Of a stretch of 64,000 nucleotides of DNA, positions 35,073 to 44,610 are shown piece by piece. Position numbers and translations under genes: made by a program. How positions within the stretch are numbered: the first letter of the stretch is position 1; the number at the start of each line of letters is the position of its first letter. Under the pieces are notes generated by a model. The model was not told the origin of the DNA and did not search any database. It saw nothing but the letters and a program-made list of their open reading frames with translations. Source of the stretch: JAUILA01 sp964563925 (GTDB lineage Bacteria; Bacteroidota; Bacteroidia; Cytophagales; Cyclobacteriaceae); assembly GCA_964563925.1 (NCBI GenBank), contig CAZLZD010000011.1, positions 1 through 64,000 on the forward strand. The letters run 5' to 3'.

Positions 35073-35540
35073 ATGGAAAAAGTAATCATTGGAAGCTTCA
35101 AGGAATTTCAGCAATACGAAGGGAAAGAAATAGGTGTCTCCCCCTATCTGACCATTCAGCAGGATCAGGTAAATCAGTTCGCCGATGCCACCAGGGACCA
35201 CCAGTGGATTCATACCGATCCCAAACGGGCAAAGGAAGAAGGCCCGTTCGGCGGGACGATTGCCCACGGATATCTGACGCTCTCGCTTGCGCCTTATCTC
35301 TGGCAGCAAATCACAGAAATCCGTAACCTGAAAATGATGATCAACTACGGGATTGAAAAGTTGAAGTTTAATGTACCGGTTATGGTCGGAGACGAGGTTC
35401 GCTTAAGGGCTTATCTTGAGCAAATAGCCGATCTGCGCGGGGTCACCAAGGCCCAATTACGTATCACCCTTGAGATCAAAGACAAACCAAAGCCGGCTTA
35501 TGTGGCCAGCCTGATTTTTCTTTATCATTTTGAATCATAG
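35073..35540 (+). CDS. MaoC-like (hotdog) dehydratase
   Basis: 155-residue single-domain hydratase of the MaoC/R-hydratase family. The catalytic pair is in FADATRDHQWIHTDP (Asp42, His47), followed by GGTIAHGYLTLSL, all diagnostic. The family hydrates trans-2-enoyl-CoA to (R)-3-hydroxyacyl-CoA. No beta-oxidation or PHA gene is adjacent, so the pathway is open. The 3' end overlaps the convergent lipoprotein gene by 16 bp. Confidence 0.92.
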   Translation: MEKVIIGSFKEFQQYEGKEIGVSPYLTIQQDQVNQFADATRDHQWIHTDPKRAKEEGPFGGTIAHGYLTLSLAPYLWQQITEIRNLKMMINYGIEKLKFNVPVMVGDEVRLRAYLEQIADLRGVTKAQLRITLEIKDKPKPAYVASLIFLYHFES

Positions 35541-36100
35541 AGAATCTCGGAGGTGACACGGAGTTTCACCGTATCTTTCAGTACCATTTTCTGGGAGCCG
35601 GTAACCTCGTAGCGATGGAGCATGGTCTTGTCCCCTCTTTCCTGGAAATACATTGCCAGCTCGCGGTCTGAGCCATAGACCGGGTTCGATTCCCGGATCC
35701 GGGCCTGAACGGACCGCAAATCATCTCGGTCAAATTCAACTTTCAGATAACGAACCACTCTCTTTTCAGGTTCTTTTGGGGTGTAGGTTATACTCCGGCC
35801 GTTCGTGGTCTCCTCATGTTCCACTGTATAGGCACCCCGAAGTTCCGGTTTGTTGATACCTGCTTTTTTAAATACACTTAATTCATATAACCAGCGGGTG
35901 CTGTCGCCTGGTTCGAGGTAACTCGAGTCAGTCTTTCCATTCACCATGCTGTTCTTCTGAATGGGGTAAGAGGAAAGCTTAAGTGCCTCATATTGTGCAT
36001 TGACCAGACTGTCAACGTCGTAATAGGCCTCCACCTCAACAGGTTCCAGGTCCGCGCAACCTGTTACCAGGAAGATCAAAAACATCGTGAAAAATCTCAT
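35525..36100 (-). CDS. Small lipoprotein of unknown function
   Basis: 191-residue lipoprotein with MRFFTMFLIFLVTGC (Cys15 anchor). Mature sequence is mixed alpha/beta and charged, without a motif I recognise. It begins in the stop codon of gpmI (ATGA overlap), so it is co-transcribed and coupled with a glycolytic enzyme gene; this may only reflect compact gene packing. The 3' end overlaps the MaoC gene on the other strand. Confidence 0.75.
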   Translation of the reverse strand: MRFFTMFLIFLVTGCADLEPVEVEAYYDVDSLVNAQYEALKLSSYPIQKNSMVNGKTDSSYLEPGDSTRWLYELSVFKKAGINKPELRGAYTVEHEETTNGRSITYTPKEPEKRVVRYLKVEFDRDDLRSVQARIRESNPVYGSDRELAMYFQERGDKTMLHRYEVTGSQKMVLKDTVKLRVTSEILYDSK

Positions 36101-37620
36101 GAAACGAGTACTTTACCTGTCATTTCGGTCGGAACCTCTATTCCCATAAGCGTAAGTATCGTTGGGGCAAGGTCTCCAAGTTTCCCGTTCTCAATTTTCC
36201 CCCGATAATCCCGGTCTACAAGGATGCAGGGAACCAGGTTAGTCGTATGCGCAGTATTCGGAGATCCGTCAGGATTAACCATAATGTCAGAGTTACCATG
36301 ATCTGCAATAATAATGGTCGCATAGCCATGAACTAGGGCACTTTCGGTGACTGCCTCTGCACACTGATCAACGGTCTCGCATGCTTTTACCGCTGCCTCA
36401 AAAACCCCGGTATGACCGACCATATCCGGATTGGCAAAGTTGAGACAGATAAAATCAGGTTCCTCACTGACCAGCTCCGGAATGATCTTGTCGCGAATCT
36501 CAGCCGCACTCATTTCAGGCTGAAGATCATAGGTGGCCACCTTGGGAGAGGGGCACAGTATCCGTTTCTCACCGTCAAAAGGATTTTCACGCCCACCTGA
36601 AAAAAAGAAAGTCACATGCGGATATTTTTCTGTTTCCGCAATGCGGATTTGTTTCTTGCCATTCCTCTCCAACACCTCCCCCAGGGTATTGGTCAGGTTA
36701 TCTTTCTCAAAAATAACCTTCACCCCCGTGAAGTTTTCATCATACCTCGCCATGGTCACATAATATAAGTCGAGCGGCTTCATATCCTGCTCGGGGAATT
36801 CCTGCTGTGTCAGGGCCATTGTGATCTGACGGCCACGGTCGGTCCGGAAATTAAAACAGATTACCACATCCCCTTCCTGAATGGTCGCAAGCGGCTCATC
36901 ATTTTCATTTACATGCACAATCGGTTTGATGAATTCATCCGTCACCCCGTCATCGTATGATTGCCGGACCGCCTCCAGGATATCCATGGATTTTTTACCA
37001 TCCCCATGCACAAGAAGATCGTAGGCCAGTTTGACCCGTTCCCATCGCTTGTCCCTGTCCATGGCATAATATCGGCCGATCACCGAGGCAATTTGCCCGG
37101 TTGTATCATTCATATGGTCCTGTAGTTCCTCCAGGAAGATTTTCCCGCTTTTCGGATCGGTATCCCTGCCGTCGGTGAATGCGTGGACGTATACTTTGGA
37201 TAACCCCGCCTTGTCAGCCACGCTGCACAATCCTTTGACATGACCGATGTGGGAATGGACTCCCCCATCAGAAACCAGTCCGATCAGGTGCAGGTTCACG
37301 TCTTCTTTCTTTGCGTGTTCGATGGCCGCCTGGAGCACGTCATTATCCTCTATGGTGTGCGTATCAAAAGCCGTATTGATTTTCACCAGGTCCTGGTAAA
37401 CCACCCTCCCGGCGCCGATGTTCATGTGACCCACTTCCGAATTGCCCATTTGACCTTCGGGCAATCCTACGGCAAGTCCGGATGCCTCCAGATGGCTGTG
37501 CGCATAAAGGCCGGGTAACGAATCCATAAATGGCGTGTGGGCCTGGGCAATGGCTGAAACCTCCGGGTCATTGCCAAGTCCCCAACCATCCAGGATCATG
37601 AGTAGTACTTTTTTCTTCAT
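36097..37620 (-). CDS. gpmI: 2,3-bisphosphoglycerate-independent phosphoglycerate mutase
   Basis: 507-residue cytoplasmic enzyme interconverting 3- and 2-phosphoglycerate in glycolysis. I place the start at ATG 37620 (MKKKVLLMILDGWGLGND); the ORF extends eight codons upstream with no sign of use. Asp11 binds manganese and Ser61 in GNSEVGHMNIG is the phosphorylated residue. IIADHGNSD and NTAHTTNLVP are further metal and substrate sites. Length fits the family (about 505-515). Confidence 0.96.
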   Translation of the reverse strand: MKKKVLLMILDGWGLGNDPEVSAIAQAHTPFMDSLPGLYAHSHLEASGLAVGLPEGQMGNSEVGHMNIGAGRVVYQDLVKINTAFDTHTIEDNDVLQAAIEHAKKEDVNLHLIGLVSDGGVHSHIGHVKGLCSVADKAGLSKVYVHAFTDGRDTDPKSGKIFLEELQDHMNDTTGQIASVIGRYYAMDRDKRWERVKLAYDLLVHGDGKKSMDILEAVRQSYDDGVTDEFIKPIVHVNENDEPLATIQEGDVVICFNFRTDRGRQITMALTQQEFPEQDMKPLDLYYVTMARYDENFTGVKVIFEKDNLTNTLGEVLERNGKKQIRIAETEKYPHVTFFFSGGRENPFDGEKRILCPSPKVATYDLQPEMSAAEIRDKIIPELVSEEPDFICLNFANPDMVGHTGVFEAAVKACETVDQCAEAVTESALVHGYATIIIADHGNSDIMVNPDGSPNTAHTTNLVPCILVDRDYRGKIENGKLGDLAPTILTLMGIEVPTEMTGKVLVS

Positions 37621-37674
37621 AGGACCGAATCTTGTTCCTCTCAAAATTCGGCAATTTCCACTAGTAATAAAAAA

Positions 37675-37693
37675 GCCGGATGAATCATCCGGC
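37675..37693 (-). terminator. Terminator hairpin between the DUF3857 genes and gpmI
   Basis: GCCGGATGAATCATCCGGC at 37675-37693 is a near-perfect palindrome. On the minus strand it is followed by a T-run (plus-strand AATAAAAAA before it). It lies 8 bp after the end of the DUF3857/transglutaminase gene at 37702 and upstream of gpmI, so it ends the DUF3857 transcript. Confidence 0.8.
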
Positions 37694-37701
37694 CTAATAG
37701 T

Positions 37702-39630
37702 TCAGGTTTTCGTGGTAAAGACCACTTTTGTTTTGTCTTTCGACTCGACATCCTTCAGGAACTCGAGCAGGTCGTCGTATTTATCCGGAGGATATTCTCC
37801 CGAAAAAATCTCCATTCGCCTGTAATAACGCAGTTTGCCCTGCACAAATTCAGTACTGGCCTCATACCTTCCGAATTCCGATTCGATGGTCATGGGCTCA
37901 GGTAAAAATTCCACCTGGTAGCTCGAGGGAAACTCGTATTCCAGGGTATCAATATACACCAGGTCATAACTACTCACCACGTTGGTCTTACGATCATCCA
38001 GTGACCTCAGCTTCCGGCCTGATGAATTGACCAGATTGGGCGCAAAATAGAATCTCTTTCCGGTCCGTGAAGCGTACCGGGGAAGGTCAAGCTTCATCTC
38101 AACCACGGCACTCGGAATTTCATCCTTTATATTGATCATATTGAATTCCCGTAAATTATAATTGGAAATCCGCGTGGAGGAGTGAATCCATTTCTTCTGA
38201 TCTTCTTTCCCTTCATGGACCGTAAATTCGAGCCCAGACATATCATACTGCATTCCCTGGTACCTGGTGACCATGTCGGCCAGTCCGTTACCCTCCTCAT
38301 CCATCCGGATAGTTGCCGTGCGAATCTGCTGATTATCCTTCAGCCCATATTTTGGAGTGCGCACAAGCTTGCCGCCCTCTTCAGTAATCAATAACACATC
38401 CCGGTCACTGGTGAAGTTGCCCAGGTAGTTAAACGGGTTGATCTGGCTTGTACATTCAAGCCATACAGTGTCCTTTTCCATCGGGACACAAAGGATGACA
38501 TGGTTGAACGGGTCATTCGGAAAGTCGGCGGATACCGGAGTAGGGTCTTGACCCGCCTCCACCAGGGTGTAATAAGATTTCACCCCAATTTCTTTTAAAA
38601 GTGCATAGGTGTAATTAGAAAGCGCCTTGCAATCTCCATAGCCAAGATTATTGACCACACTGGCTTCGAATGGCTGCAAACCACCTATGCCCAGCTGGAT
38701 ACTGACATACCGGGTCCGGTTTTGCATGTATTCGTAAATCGCCTTGACTTTATCGCGTTCCGACAACCCGGTCGTAAGCTTTTGCACTTCGGCAACCACA
38801 TCGGCAGGCAGCTCATCCCTTCCTTTATTAAGCTCCCAGAACCAGGCTCCAAAGCTTTCCCAGGTAGACATGTCTCCGGGATTGCCCGAATGCTCAAACT
38901 TGGTGGGTGCCAGTTCGACATAGGGTACCATTTCCCGGATTCCCCGGCTCAGCGGCTCCGTTTCTATGGCGGGCATGTTTTTAAAATCCCATTTCCAGAT
39001 AATCATCCCCTCCTGCAGGAACTCATTCATACCTCCGTCGAAATTTACCTCCCGGTACCTCGGTGTGAGCGCCTCCGGAAAGCGAACGCTGAAACTGCTT
39101 TGTTCGACCGATAAGTGCGACCCCGACTGGGGATAAAAATCAGGTATGCTATAGTAAACTTCCGATTCGGTCTCGGTGATAAATTCCACGGTGTAGGGAT
39201 AATCAGGCTGTGACATATCCCCATACTGTATGCGCGTATCGGCGTACATCGTACCCCCTGATACCGCGCTTTCATCCCTGATATCCGATTTTCTCAGTTT
39301 GTCAATTTCTTCTCCCTGAGCATCGTAAACGTACGCTTCAAATTCTTTAACCCGCGTATCATCATTGTAGTAGGCATAGATGTAGGACAAACTCTTGGCC
39401 TCTTCCTTCAGAATTGTGTAGACGACATGTCTGCGCCGTATACTTTTTCCCTGGTCCACCACGGTGAAGGTAACATCGCTCTTCCTGACCACGGCGTAGG
39501 CATTCTCCTTCAGTTCAGGATCGATTGCACTGACAGGGTACTTTGGCTCATCACGGTCCTTTTCGCCATTCCCTCCAAGCAATGGCAGCGCCGTCAGGCT
39601 GCATAACAGGATACAAACTAAATTCCTCAT
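37702..39630 (-). CDS. DUF3857/transglutaminase-like protein with intact Cys
   Basis: 642-residue secreted protein: signal peptide (MRNLVCILLCSLTALPLLGG), DUF3857 domain at residues 45-230, transglutaminase-like core around 270-400 and DUF3858 at the end. The protease/transglutaminase Cys is in LGYGDCKALSNY, with His in FNHVILCVP and a final acidic residue in VWLECTS. It is thus a plausible active cysteine enzyme of the periplasm. It is the partner of the paralogous gene at 39630-41564, from which it is separated by an ATG overlapping the stop (TGATG). Confidence 0.85.
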   Translation of the reverse strand: MRNLVCILLCSLTALPLLGGNGEKDRDEPKYPVSAIDPELKENAYAVVRKSDVTFTVVDQGKSIRRRHVVYTILKEEAKSLSYIYAYYNDDTRVKEFEAYVYDAQGEEIDKLRKSDIRDESAVSGGTMYADTRIQYGDMSQPDYPYTVEFITETESEVYYSIPDFYPQSGSHLSVEQSSFSVRFPEALTPRYREVNFDGGMNEFLQEGMIIWKWDFKNMPAIETEPLSRGIREMVPYVELAPTKFEHSGNPGDMSTWESFGAWFWELNKGRDELPADVVAEVQKLTTGLSERDKVKAIYEYMQNRTRYVSIQLGIGGLQPFEASVVNNLGYGDCKALSNYTYALLKEIGVKSYYTLVEAGQDPTPVSADFPNDPFNHVILCVPMEKDTVWLECTSQINPFNYLGNFTSDRDVLLITEEGGKLVRTPKYGLKDNQQIRTATIRMDEEGNGLADMVTRYQGMQYDMSGLEFTVHEGKEDQKKWIHSSTRISNYNLREFNMINIKDEIPSAVVEMKLDLPRYASRTGKRFYFAPNLVNSSGRKLRSLDDRKTNVVSSYDLVYIDTLEYEFPSSYQVEFLPEPMTIESEFGRYEASTEFVQGKLRYYRRMEIFSGEYPPDKYDDLLEFLKDVESKDKTKVVFTTKT

Positions 39631-41564
39631 CAGGTTTTCTTCTTAAGTACGATACGCTCTGCCTCTTTTGCAACAACCTGACCGTAAAATGCCCGGAGGT
39701 AGGGATATTCTTCCGAACTGAATTCCACCCTGGTGATGTTAAACTGGGCATTCACCATGATCATCCTGCCGACATTGCTCACACTGTAAAGGAATTTACC
39801 CGCATTATCAGGCAAACCGACTGCCATAGGCTCCGGAAGTTCGTCGATCTCATACCCTTCAGGTATTTCGAATGAATAGCTCATAACGTGCCGGATCGGG
39901 GCTCCGTAATTAACCGGGTAAATGCGCTCCGTAGACTTGAACGGGTTGGTTTCATGTGCCCCTATCAGCAGCGGGTTGATATGCAGCGTGTTGCCAAGCA
40001 TTTCTGCCGCATCAGGTGCTTCAAGGGATATATATTCAACCAGATCTTCCTCCTGACTGTCAAGCCCCTCAATCTTATGGCCCTCAATAGTCCAGGCCGC
40101 ATGATTATCCTGGAAGTCCTTCAGGTAATCATCATCTTCCTCCTCGCGGTTCTTACGAAAATCCATGGCCAGGTATCCCCGCCTGTCAATTTTCATTTCG
40201 GCCTGTACCGTTCCTTCGGGAGATATTTTGCACTGGGCTGAAATTACCCGCATATTGCTGAACGAGGGCTCCAGGTTAATCCAGCGGGGGTTCGTTTCAG
40301 ACACCACCAGTCCACGACCGTTCAGGCATTTCTCCGCAATTGCATTGAAGGGAAGGAATTTATCCGAAGCATCCAGCAGATAGGTATTCTCGCCAATGGT
40401 CGCCTGCGCCAGTACGTAGTCAAAATTACGGAACGAAGGATATGCCGGGTGGACCAACCCATGCTCCCTTGTACTTAATACAACCGGCTCGGTTTCTATA
40501 CCCGCCTCCTTCAGCATCATGATCAGGATAAAGTTGATTTCTCTGGCAAAGCCCCGTCGTTCATCATATATTTTCTTGTAATTATCTTCCTCAAAATCAT
40601 AATCCACCTTAAACTCATCCTGGATGAATTTGTATATGGCCCGGGCCTTTTCTTCCTCCCCGCTGATTCCCGCCGTCACCCGTTCCACTTCATCCCGCAG
40701 AAACCTGGTTTTCTCCACACGCTTCCCGAATTCAGTGCTCAACGCCAGATTATACGCCAGCTCTTCGTAGCTGTTGGGCATCCTGCGGTCATAGGTCGAC
40801 CCGGGAATGGACACCGCGTATAATTCAAACGAGATCTTGGAAATAAAATCCTCCTTGGTGGTAAGGAAGGGCTCCTCCACGAATGCCGGGATATCCTTTG
40901 CCACGTAATGCTGGGTAGTCAGTGTTAACGGCGTCCCCTGGTAATTAATATTCTTCTTGGAAATTTCGGCCTCCTTCAATGGCAGGTAGCCACGCATGAT
41001 ACGCTTGTACTCGAAAATTTCAGGAAGCTCCACATAATACTCACTGTGCATGACCGGGATTTCCTTCTGAAAATACCAGGGGAGAATCCGGTTGTAACTT
41101 CCGTAATTCACCCGGTAGGTATACTCAATGATACTTCCCTCACGCACATTGCTGAGGGAGAATTTGAGTTTCTTCACGTAGTCCGTGGCAGTTTCATCGA
41201 ACATGTCACCTTTCTCCACCTCGTACGTCACAATTTCACCTCCCTCGAGATTGTAGGTCGCCGCCTTCAGGCGCTCCACCCGGTCTTTCCGAAAGTACGG
41301 AATCTCCACATCCGCCAGGTCAAATTCAGTGCTGTTAAAGATCTTGATACGGATATGATGTTCAAACTGAACCTCAAAATTATGATCGAAATTTACATAC
41401 CCCCAATTCATTAAAACCACCGCCCCGGCGCTGGAGTCTTTGGGATACACACTCATTTCTAGGTTTTTCCTGTCGATTTCTCCAAATTTGACCGGAGACT
41501 CCTGAGCGAGGGACAAACTGCCGGTAAAAAATGCCACCAGCATTAATAAAAAAAGCTTTTTCAT
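39630..41564 (-). CDS. DUF3857/transglutaminase-like paralogue lacking the catalytic Cys
   Basis: 644-residue secreted protein (signal peptide residues 1-20) with the same DUF3857-transglutaminase-DUF3858 layout as its downstream neighbour. Where the neighbour reads GYGDCKALS, this protein reads GFAREINFI, so the Cys is absent. His and Asp of the triad are not clear either (FRNFDYVLAQATIG). It is thus a pseudo-enzyme or binding subunit. Both genes are translated from one message starting divergently from radA. Confidence 0.85.
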   Translation of the reverse strand: MKKLFLLMLVAFFTGSLSLAQESPVKFGEIDRKNLEMSVYPKDSSAGAVVLMNWGYVNFDHNFEVQFEHHIRIKIFNSTEFDLADVEIPYFRKDRVERLKAATYNLEGGEIVTYEVEKGDMFDETATDYVKKLKFSLSNVREGSIIEYTYRVNYGSYNRILPWYFQKEIPVMHSEYYVELPEIFEYKRIMRGYLPLKEAEISKKNINYQGTPLTLTTQHYVAKDIPAFVEEPFLTTKEDFISKISFELYAVSIPGSTYDRRMPNSYEELAYNLALSTEFGKRVEKTRFLRDEVERVTAGISGEEEKARAIYKFIQDEFKVDYDFEEDNYKKIYDERRGFAREINFILIMMLKEAGIETEPVVLSTREHGLVHPAYPSFRNFDYVLAQATIGENTYLLDASDKFLPFNAIAEKCLNGRGLVVSETNPRWINLEPSFSNMRVISAQCKISPEGTVQAEMKIDRRGYLAMDFRKNREEEDDDYLKDFQDNHAAWTIEGHKIEGLDSQEEDLVEYISLEAPDAAEMLGNTLHINPLLIGAHETNPFKSTERIYPVNYGAPIRHVMSYSFEIPEGYEIDELPEPMAVGLPDNAGKFLYSVSNVGRMIMVNAQFNITRVEFSSEEYPYLRAFYGQVVAKEAERIVLKKKT

Positions 41565-41654
41565 AGGGAGGTACTTGTATTATTTAAAGAATAGATTTAC
41601 ACAGGAATAATTAATCTTATTATTATATAATTGTTCTAATCGAAAAGTAACACT

Positions 41655-43022
41655 TTGCCGAAGGAAAAAACAACATTTTTCTGCACTAATTGCGGGTATG
41701 AATCTGCCAAATGGCTGGGTAAATGCCCTGCCTGTGCCAACTGGAATACATTCTCAGAGGAAAAATTCACTAAGAAATCAGGCAGTCCGGCCGGCTGGGT
41801 AAAGTCGCGTATAAAAGAATCAAAACCTCATAAGTTATCTGATATTCAAAAAGATAACACGCCGAGGTTCTCCTCCAACCTGGGGGAGCTCGACCGGGTA
41901 CTGGGGGGTGGAATCGTACCGGGTGCCGTGACCCTGGTTGCCGGGGAGCCGGGCATCGGCAAATCGACACTGATGCTTCAGCTGGCTTTAAAAATAAACC
42001 GGCCGGTGCTCTATGTGTCGGGCGAGGAAAGTATCCAGCAAATCAGGATGCGGGCCGACCGCCTGAGTGACAACCTGCCGGATTCCACGCTGATACTATC
42101 CGAAACCCGCCTGGAGTCGGTCCTCGATCATGTTGAAAAGGAAAACCCGGCAATGGTCGTTCTGGATTCCATCCAGATCCTTCAGTCTGATGCCGTGGAT
42201 TCCGCGCCGGGAAGCGTCTCACAGGTACGCCATTGTACGGCAGCCCTGATTACACTGGCGAAGTCTGCAAACATCCCCGTATTCCTTATCGGCCACATCA
42301 CCAAGGAGGGCAGTATCGCCGGACCCAAGGTGCTCGAGCATATGGTCGATACCGTACTGCAGTTTGAAGGGGACCGCCATCTGAGCTACCGGATGTTACG
42401 CACGGTAAAGAACCGGTTTGGAAGCACTTCCGAGCTGGGTATCTATGAGATGCGGGAGAATGGGTTGCGCGAGGTAAGCAACCCGTCAGAAATCCTCATC
42501 ACCCAGCGGGAAGGTGATACCAGCGGAGTTGCCATCGGTGCCACCCTGGAAGGAAACCGTCCGCTGCTGGTGGAGATCCAGGCCCTGGTAAGCAGTGCCG
42601 CCTACGGTACCCCGCAGCGTACTGCCACCGGCTTTGACAATCGCAGGTTGAATATGTTACTGGCGGTACTGGAGAAACGGGGCGGCTTTCGCCTGGGCCT
42701 GCAGGATGTTTTTTTAAACGTCGCGGGCGGCCTCAGGGTGGAGGATCCTGCGGTAGACCTGGCGGTGTGTATGTCCATCGTATCGTCACTTGAGGAGATA
42801 TCCATCCCCTCCACGGTTTGTTTTGCGGCCGAAGTGGGGCTTGGGGGAGAACTCCGGGCGGTAAACCGTATAGAAAACCGAATCACCGAAGCTCAAAAAC
42901 TGGGTTTCAACCGAATATTTTGTTCAAAGTTTGGGCTAAGGGAGGCAGATCTCTCTAAATTTGCCATTGACATCGTGCGGGTCGGATCCGTTAACGAGGT
43001 GACCGGAGAACTTTTTGGCTAA
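41655..43022 (+). CDS. radA: DNA repair protein RadA
   Basis: 455-residue RecA-like ATPase acting in recombination intermediate processing. N-terminal zinc finger is CTNCGYESAKWLGKCPAC, Walker A is GEPGIGKST, and the RadA-specific KNRFG motif is present (VKNRFGSTSELGIYEM). The C-terminal Lon-like domain ends in LGFNRIFCSKFGLREADL. The start is TTG at 41655; no in-frame ATG lies ahead. The first residues PKEKTTFFCTNCGYES are as in homologues. Confidence 0.96.
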   Translation: MPKEKTTFFCTNCGYESAKWLGKCPACANWNTFSEEKFTKKSGSPAGWVKSRIKESKPHKLSDIQKDNTPRFSSNLGELDRVLGGGIVPGAVTLVAGEPGIGKSTLMLQLALKINRPVLYVSGEESIQQIRMRADRLSDNLPDSTLILSETRLESVLDHVEKENPAMVVLDSIQILQSDAVDSAPGSVSQVRHCTAALITLAKSANIPVFLIGHITKEGSIAGPKVLEHMVDTVLQFEGDRHLSYRMLRTVKNRFGSTSELGIYEMRENGLREVSNPSEILITQREGDTSGVAIGATLEGNRPLLVEIQALVSSAAYGTPQRTATGFDNRRLNMLLAVLEKRGGFRLGLQDVFLNVAGGLRVEDPAVDLAVCMSIVSSLEEISIPSTVCFAAEVGLGGELRAVNRIENRITEAQKLGFNRIFCSKFGLREADLSKFAIDIVRVGSVNEVTGELFG

Positions 43023-43631
43023 ATGGAAGAATTTTTTACAGAGACTTTTGCAATAGATAGCGAAACCTTTCGCATCCTGATCCTTCCTTTGCTGATATTC
43101 CTCGCCCGGATACTTGATGTTTCCATCAACACCATCCGGATCATTTTTGTGATGGGAGGACGAAGGGGAGTATCCACCATCCTGGGCTTTTTTGAGTCCC
43201 TCATCTGGCTGCTGGCCATCGGACAGATATTTAAGCATATTGATAACGTCTATTCGTATATCGCCTACCCGGCCGGGTTTGCGGCTGGCATATTTGTCGG
43301 TATGCTAATTGAAGAAAAGCTCGCGTACGGAAAGGTGGTGGTTCGGCTTATTACGCAAGAACCCCTGGAGCCGTTGATCCGGTATCTGAAAGAGAAGGAA
43401 TGGAGGTATTCCATTGTGGAGGCAGAAAGTGCGCGTGGAAGCGAACAGCTTCTGTTCAGCGTGATTCAGCGCGAAAACCTTCGTGACTTGCTGGCACAAT
43501 TTTCCACCCATTACCCCAATGGCTTCTATACTATTGAATCGGTCAAAAGTGCCAATGAAACCGGCCTGTTGATCGAAGAAGCACCACGCAGGTGGCCGGG
43601 CAGCTGGCTGGGCTCCATTAAACGGAAGTAG
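43023..43631 (+). CDS. UPF0316/DUF5698-DUF2179 membrane protein
   Basis: 202-residue protein with three N-terminal hydrophobic helices (ILILPLLIFLARILDVSINTIRI) and a C-terminal soluble DUF2179 domain (VVRLITQEPLEPLIRYLKEKEWRYSIVEAES...LLFSVIQRENLRDLLAQF). It is of the UPF0316 type, whose function is unknown; DUF2179 domains may bind small ligands or participate in dimerisation. It starts immediately after the radA stop (no gap), hence in the same operon. Its end lies 1 bp from the convergent pyridoxal enzyme. Confidence 0.88.
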   Translation: MEEFFTETFAIDSETFRILILPLLIFLARILDVSINTIRIIFVMGGRRGVSTILGFFESLIWLLAIGQIFKHIDNVYSYIAYPAGFAAGIFVGMLIEEKLAYGKVVVRLITQEPLEPLIRYLKEKEWRYSIVEAESARGSEQLLFSVIQRENLRDLLAQFSTHYPNGFYTIESVKSANETGLLIEEAPRRWPGSWLGSIKRK

Positions 43632-43632
43632 T

Positions 43633-44538
43633 TCACGGAGCGGAAATTCCATACCGTTCATAAACCCCCGCCCATCCCTGCAATCCGCCGGTATGAATTG
43701 CGCAAACCTTCGTGCCCCTGGGAAATTCGCCCCGGTCGGTAAGCTGTTTCAGGCGAAACATCATTTTCCCGGTATAAACCGGATCCAGAAGTATTCCGCA
43801 ATCCTCCCTGAATGAGCGGATAAATTCGATTAACTCCGGGTTGATCCGTGCATACCCGCCACAGTGGCCCTGATTGTCGACCCGCCAGGAAGTCCCGGGC
43901 GCCAGGTGACATTCGCTCAGCAGCTGTCTGACCTCTCCACCCAGGAAATCTCCTTTCAGGGCACTGATGCCAAGCACCTGCTGATGACCGGAGGCCGCAG
44001 CGATGATCCCGGCCATGGTACCGCCGGTGCCAACCGGAACCACTACTACATCCATTTCCTTCATGGGCTGATCCATAATTTCCCGGCAGCCCCGGAGGGC
44101 CAGGCAATTCGTTCCCCCTTCAGGCAGGAAATACGGGTTGGCAAACCGGCTTGCAAAACGATCCTGCAGTGCTTTCTTGTCCCGGTATTCCTCCCTTGAA
44201 ACAAAAATCAATTCCATTCCGCAATCCCGGGCAAAGGAAAGCGTGGCATTGGAAGCTGCTGCAGATTCTCCGCGAATAATTCCGGCTGATTCCATGCCGC
44301 AGGCGTGTGCGGCCGCGGCCGTCGCATAAATGTGATTTGAATAAGCACCTCCGAATGTGACCAGGGTTTTTGCACCCAGGTTCCGGGCCTCAGAAAGGTT
44401 CCTGTCCAGTTTTCTCCATTTGTTCCCGGAAATTCCCGGATGGATAACATCCTCCCGTTTCATAAAAAGACGTATTCCCGCCCCAGTCCACAGTGTACTG
44501 ATATCCTGTATATAAGGATTTGTATGAACCGGCAACAT
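43633..44538 (-). CDS. PLP-dependent ACC deaminase / D-cysteine desulfhydrase family enzyme
   Basis: 301-residue PLP enzyme of the tryptophan synthase beta fold. I place the start at ATG 44538 (MLPVHTNPYIQDI); the frame extends further upstream to a TTG. The PLP Lys is in GISGNKWRKL; FGGAYSNHIYATAAAAHACGM and VVPVGTGGTMAG bind the cofactor. Homologues act on 1-aminocyclopropane-1-carboxylate or D-cysteine; the distinguishing residues cannot be judged by eye. It is transcribed alone. Confidence 0.9.
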   Translation of the reverse strand: MLPVHTNPYIQDISTLWTGAGIRLFMKREDVIHPGISGNKWRKLDRNLSEARNLGAKTLVTFGGAYSNHIYATAAAAHACGMESAGIIRGESAAASNATLSFARDCGMELIFVSREEYRDKKALQDRFASRFANPYFLPEGGTNCLALRGCREIMDQPMKEMDVVVVPVGTGGTMAGIIAAASGHQQVLGISALKGDFLGGEVRQLLSECHLAPGTSWRVDNQGHCGGYARINPELIEFIRSFREDCGILLDPVYTGKMMFRLKQLTDRGEFPRGTKVCAIHTGGLQGWAGVYERYGISAP

Positions 44539-44610
44539 CGTAGTAACTTTAGATTGTTTAGCTTTTATTTGGATACCCAATAAAGGATGTCTTAATTCGT
44601 TACACCCAAC

